A stretch of DNA of 8,490 nt. It comes from JBPYCR01 sp051846915. Lineage in GTDB: Bacteria > Bacillota > Bacilli > Bacillales > Amphibacillaceae. Below are positions 5,913 to 8,490 of this stretch, one piece after another. The notes under the pieces were generated by a model. The model saw only the letters and a program-made list of their open reading frames with translations, did not search any database and had not been told where the DNA came from. The position numbers were made by a program, and so were the translations under genes. The stretch lies in contig NZ_JBPYCR010000061.1 in NCBI RefSeq assembly GCF_051846915.1, forward strand, positions 1 through 8,490. Direction: 5' to 3'. The first letter of the stretch is position 1, and every line of letters starts with the position of its first letter.

Positions 5913-7418
5913 CTATTCGTCAATATCTCTTTTTATTAACGCATCTTTCTTATTAAATCGGAATTTCTTTTTGGGACGGTATGATTTCGCGTGCTTGTAA
6001 TTATATTGCAGCGGAGAACGGAAAAATACTTTATTAAAGTCTTGTAGCTGCAATGGATACAACGGAACGAGATATGGCCGCCCAAGTGATGTCATTCGCA
6101 AAAGATGAATGATTAAAAAACAGAGTCCGAACATGACGCCGAATAATCCGAAGAGTGCGGCCAATATAATTAAAGGCAATCGGAGCAAGCGAACCGTTGT
6201 CCCCATTAAATAACTCGGGCTTGTGTAAGATGCGATAGCACTTGCGGCAGCAATGATGATTAAAATGTTGCTCGTTAATCCTGCCTCCACCACTGCTTGT
6301 CCAATGACAATACCACCAACGACACCCATCGTTTGTGCAACTTTTGTGGGGAGTCTAGCCCCTGCTTCACGTAATACTTCAATTAAAAACTCCAGTAAAA
6401 TCGCTTCAATAACTGGCGGGAACGGAACAGCGGCTCGTGTTTGGCCGATGGAAACAAGCAGCTGCATTGGAATAATGGTATATTGGTAAGTCATTGCAGC
6501 GACATATGTAGGTGTTAATAACATGGAAATAAAGATCGCTAAAAAACGGAGGAATCGTAACATAGTACCAGTCTTCCAACGCATATACAAATCTTCCGTA
6601 GATTCCAAAAAACTGAATAAGGAGGACGGGCCAAAAATTGCGGTCGGGCTATTTTCGACGAGAACACCAACTTTTCCTTTTGTAATGGCGTAAGTAAATT
6701 TATCGGGAAGTTCAGTGGATTGGAGCTGCGGGAAAAGACTACTATTAGAATCCTCTATGTATTCTTTTAAAACAACACTGTCCTCCAGTTCATCAATGTC
6801 CAATTCTTTAAGGCGTTGGCGCATCGTTTGAACGTCTTCCTCATTGGCGATTGACTTCATGTAAACCAACCGGACAGTGCGTGGAATACTTTTACCGATT
6901 TGTATTTCTTCCAATACGAGATCTGTAGAGCGAACTCTCCAACGGACAATATTTAAGTTGGTAACCAAGGATTCCGTAAATGCAATTTGTGGACCAAGAA
7001 CAATAGATTCCGTTTCAGCTTTTTCCAAGCTTCTTTTTTCTTTGTTCAACAGTAAATAGGAGACGATTTCTTTTTCTCCTTCAATGTAAATAAACACTTC
7101 ACCGATAATAAGCTTTCCCAAAATATCGTCAAGCGAAGTGTGCTTTGTACCGTTGCTAAGTGGAATGTCGTTCAATAAGGAATCATTTGTCCAAGCTTCT
7201 TTTTTATTTAAAAGCGGCTGCAATATAGATTGCTCCACTTTTTTTTCCTCGACTAGATAAGAGATATAAAAAATAGCGATTTTTTCCCCTTGTTGTTCAT
7301 ATACGGAAAAGGAAAGGTCAGGATTATTCTCGAATTTTCCTTCCAGTGTTTTTCTTAGCTCATCTACCTTTGATGGGAATAATGGATTTGTGTTTTTGGA
7401 CCGGCTTCTTTTATTCAT
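5913..7418 (-). CDS. GerA-type spore germination protein, A subunit
   Basis: This is the A subunit of the germinant receptor, related to SpoVAF, in the spore inner membrane. I start it at the ATG at 7416-7418, preceded by GGAGG (7425-7429) at 6 nt. An upstream in-frame ATG at 7520 would add 34 phenylalanine-rich residues with no ribosome site and would lie above the putative promoter. The 501-residue product has a soluble N-terminal region (about 1-280) with ESLVTNLNIVRWRVRSTDL (149-167) and LFPQLQSTELPDK (228-240). A membrane domain with roughly four or five segments follows (about 288-440). It carries the conserved PFPPVIEAILLEFLIEVLRE (332-351), then AGARLP (352-357) and GVVGGIVIGQAVVEAG (365-380). 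A basic C-terminal tail ends it. It is the first gene of an A-B-C operon, the order of gerA and gerB in B. subtilis. Confidence 0.95.
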   Translation of the reverse strand: MNKRSRSKNTNPLFPSKVDELRKTLEGKFENNPDLSFSVYEQQGEKIAIFYISYLVEEKKVEQSILQPLLNKKEAWTNDSLLNDIPLSNGTKHTSLDDILGKLIIGEVFIYIEGEKEIVSYLLLNKEKRSLEKAETESIVLGPQIAFTESLVTNLNIVRWRVRSTDLVLEEIQIGKSIPRTVRLVYMKSIANEEDVQTMRQRLKELDIDELEDSVVLKEYIEDSNSSLFPQLQSTELPDKFTYAITKGKVGVLVENSPTAIFGPSSLFSFLESTEDLYMRWKTGTMLRFLRFLAIFISMLLTPTYVAAMTYQYTIIPMQLLVSIGQTRAAVPFPPVIEAILLEFLIEVLREAGARLPTKVAQTMGVVGGIVIGQAVVEAGLTSNILIIIAAASAIASYTSPSYLMGTTVRLLRLPLIILAALFGLFGVMFGLCFLIIHLLRMTSLGRPYLVPLYPLQLQDFNKVFFRSPLQYNYKHAKSYRPKKKFRFNKKDALIKRDIDE

Positions 7419-7424
7419 GTATTT

Positions 7425-7429
7425 CCTCC
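7425..7429 (-). promoter_or_regulatory. Ribosome binding site that sets the gerA-homologue start
   Basis: GGAGG, read on the minus strand, lies 6 nt before the ATG at 7418. It decides for this start over the longer upstream frame. Confidence 0.85.
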
Positions 7430-7454
7430 ATAAAATATGGAATAGCTTTAAAAA

Positions 7455-7484
7455 TAGTATGCTACAAAAGAAGAAAAAATATGA
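7455..7484 (-). promoter_or_regulatory. Probable sigma-G (forespore) promoter of the ger operon
   Basis: On the minus strand, TCATA (7484-7480) and CATACTA (7461-7455) are separated by 18 nt. This fits the sigma-G consensus gHATR-(17-18)-CATWHTA with only the first -35 base off. Transcription would start near 7447, about 29 nt before the ATG, with the ribosome site in between. GerA-type operons are known to be sigma-G dependent in B. subtilis, which supports the call. Confidence 0.7.
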
Positions 7485-7492
7485 ATGGTCAC

Positions 7493-7535
7493 AAAAAAAG
7501 AAGCAGCCGTTGATTTTCATATCAAAAGCTGCTTC
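7493..7535 (-). terminator. Intrinsic terminator read on the minus strand, upstream of the ger operon
   Basis: GAAGCAGC (7500-7507) and GCTGCTTC (7528-7535) are perfect 8-bp arms. An inner TTGAT/ATCAA stem (7510-7514 with 7521-7525) extends them, with a 6-nt loop. On the minus strand the stem is directly followed by TTTTTTT (7499-7493). It would end transcription coming from the right, just before the sigma-G promoter, and so insulate the ger operon. On the plus strand no T-run follows. Confidence 0.75.
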
Positions 7536-7584
7536 GTTTCATTCAAAGGTCAGAAAGCATTCCTGTAATGAAGCAAAATGAGGA

Positions 7585-7613
7585 TTGAACAAAAAAAGCC
7601 CTCTTGGTATGAT
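7585..7613 (+). promoter_or_regulatory. Sigma-A type promoter in front of the IS110 transposase
   Basis: TTGAAC (7585-7590) and TATGAT (7608-7613) are spaced by exactly 17 nt, a near-consensus housekeeping promoter. Transcription would start near 7620, at the beginning of the structured leader. The true left end of the element is not resolved and may lie between the two boxes, so the -35 could be host DNA. Confidence 0.6.
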
Positions 7614-7619
7614 ACGAGG

Positions 7620-7660
7620 TGTCCGGTCACTGCAGTGCAAAAGGACCCTTAATTTAAACC
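7620..7660 (+). ncRNA. Structured 5' leader, candidate IS110 bridge-RNA-like or regulatory leader
   Basis: Right after the predicted transcription start, GTCC (7621-7624) can pair with GGAC (7643-7646), enclosing the perfect 10-bp palindrome CACTGCAGTG (7628-7637). Just upstream, CCTC and GAGG around 7603-7619 enclose the GTAT-ATAC pair. IS110-family elements are known to encode bridge RNAs from a non-coding end. This leader is short for that role, so it may be only part of one or a translational control hairpin. No target or donor loop could be assigned. Confidence 0.25.
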
Positions 7661-7674
7661 AGGAGGACTATATC

Positions 7675-8490
7675 ATGAATTATAAACAAAATGAAAAGAT
7701 CTTACAACTAACAGACAAAACTTTAATTATTGGAATTGACATCGCGAAGCATACACATGTTGCGCGGGCACAGGATTTCCGTGGAGTTCAATTTGGAAAA
7801 CCATTATACCTTGAAAACTCAATAGAGGGGTTCCAAACGTTCACCTATTGGATGAACGAATTAACCGCTCAACACAAAAAATCTGATGTTATTATCGGTA
7901 TGGAGCCTACTGGTCATTACTGGCTGCCATTGGCTTATTGGCTGATGGAAAAGAAACGTAAAGTAGTTGTTGTAAACCCAGCGCATGTAAAAAAATCAAA
8001 AGAGTTAGATGACAATTCACCAACCAAAAATGATGTGAAAGATGCCAGAGTCATTTCACGCCTAATCCAAGATGGACGCTATTCTGAACCAAATTTACCG
8101 GAAGGAATATACGCCGATCTCCGTGAGGGTATGAATATGTATGACCAATTAATGAAAGACCTTCAGGCAGTGCAGGGGCGCGTTCATCAATGGATTGATA
8201 GATACTTTCCGGAATATACAACAGTCTTTGCGAAATGGGAAGGACAATCGTCGATACAAATATTAAAAATGGGCTTGTTTCCGGATGAAATTGTGAAGAC
8301 AGATGAAATGACTATCCTTACGGAAATCCGTAAAGAGGTTAAAAGAGGAGTTGGATTGAAAAAGGTTCGACAATTAAAAGAAATTGCCCGTCATTCTATC
8401 GGTATCCAGGAAGGTAAAACCATGGCAAGAATGAAAATCAACACATTGATGGATCAATATACCCTACTTCAGGAAAAGATTAGTGAAGTC
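7675..8490 (+). CDS. IS110-family transposase (DEDD recombinase), 3'-truncated by the window
   Basis: The ATG at 7675-7677 follows AGGAGGA (7661-7667) at 7 nt, and the frame stays open for 272 codons to the window end. The N-terminal RuvC-like DEDD domain is complete: D22 in IIGIDIAKHTHVA, E77 in GMEPTGHYW, and D120 and D123 in NDVKDAR. VVVVNPAHVKKSKELDDNS (97-115) is also typical. A helical linker follows from about residue 150. The C-terminal Transposase_20 domain with its catalytic serine lies outside the window, since family members are usually around 400 residues. No frameshift is seen. The enzyme moves the element by bridge-RNA-guided recombination in the studied members. It reads away from the ger operon. 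Confidence 0.93.
   Translation, partial: MNYKQNEKILQLTDKTLIIGIDIAKHTHVARAQDFRGVQFGKPLYLENSIEGFQTFTYWMNELTAQHKKSDVIIGMEPTGHYWLPLAYWLMEKKRKVVVVNPAHVKKSKELDDNSPTKNDVKDARVISRLIQDGRYSEPNLPEGIYADLREGMNMYDQLMKDLQAVQGRVHQWIDRYFPEYTTVFAKWEGQSSIQILKMGLFPDEIVKTDEMTILTEIRKEVKRGVGLKKVRQLKEIARHSIGIQEGKTMARMKINTLMDQYTLLQEKISEV

Larger units (their letters stand above)
7591..8490 (+). mobile_element. IS110-family insertion sequence, 5' part (left end approximate)
   Basis: The transposase identifies the family. IS110 elements lack clear terminal inverted repeats and usually make no target duplication, so the left boundary cannot be fixed here; I place it near 7591 only as a guide. The right end is beyond the window. 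Confidence 0.55.

Noticed and set aside
7419..7520. 34-residue N-terminal extension of the A subunit, rich in phenylalanine
   Set aside because: No ribosome site at 7520, it covers the putative sigma-G promoter, and a good GGAGG precedes the internal ATG. The apparent hydrophobic leader is a product of T-rich non-coding DNA.
7455..7620. CRISPR-like or tandem array from the repeated GCTTC/GAAGC motifs
   Set aside because: The copies are short, in opposite orientations and irregularly spaced; the terminator and IS end explain them better.

Overview
The window looks like a piece of a low-GC, endospore-forming Bacillales chromosome. It holds a complete gerA-type germinant-receptor operon, which is found only in spore formers. 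It also holds a murG close in motif pattern and length to the staphylococcal/Bacillales form, with AGGAGG-type ribosome binding sites and sigma-A-like and sigma-G-like promoters. The genus cannot be settled from the sequence alone.

Layout, left to right. Positions 1-379 hold an unidentified 3' gene fragment at the edge, then non-coding DNA with one copy of a hairpin-forming repeat. Positions 380-1733 are an IS256-family insertion sequence with 17-bp inverted repeats (16 of 17 match), an apparently intact DDE transposase on the minus strand, and a perfect 44-bp palindrome between the transposase stop and the left end. Positions 1734-2341 are non-coding, with two more copies of the same repeat and then a promoter region. 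murG follows at 2378-3448 (+) and ends at a hairpin. Three genes read leftward on the minus strand from 7418 to 3660: the A subunit (GerA/SpoVAF-like membrane protein), the B subunit (APC-type permease) and the C subunit (Ger(x)C lipoprotein). They are tightly coupled: 10 nt separate A from B, and B and C overlap by ATGA. A good sigma-G-type promoter sits just upstream. The right end (about 7590-8490) is the 5' part of an IS110-family element: a short structured leader with a consensus sigma-A promoter, then a transposase that runs off the window.

How they work together. The ger operon encodes one full inner-membrane germinant receptor (A+B+C), expected to be made in the forespore. MurG makes lipid II for peptidoglycan in growing or sporulating cells. 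It converges on the ger operon and is transcribed separately. The two insertion sequences bracket this core and mark the flanks as rearranged DNA. I see no defence system, CRISPR array, tRNA or rRNA. The most unusual items are the 44-bp palindrome, the dispersed hairpin repeat around the IS256 copy, and the promoter plus structured leader at the IS110 end.
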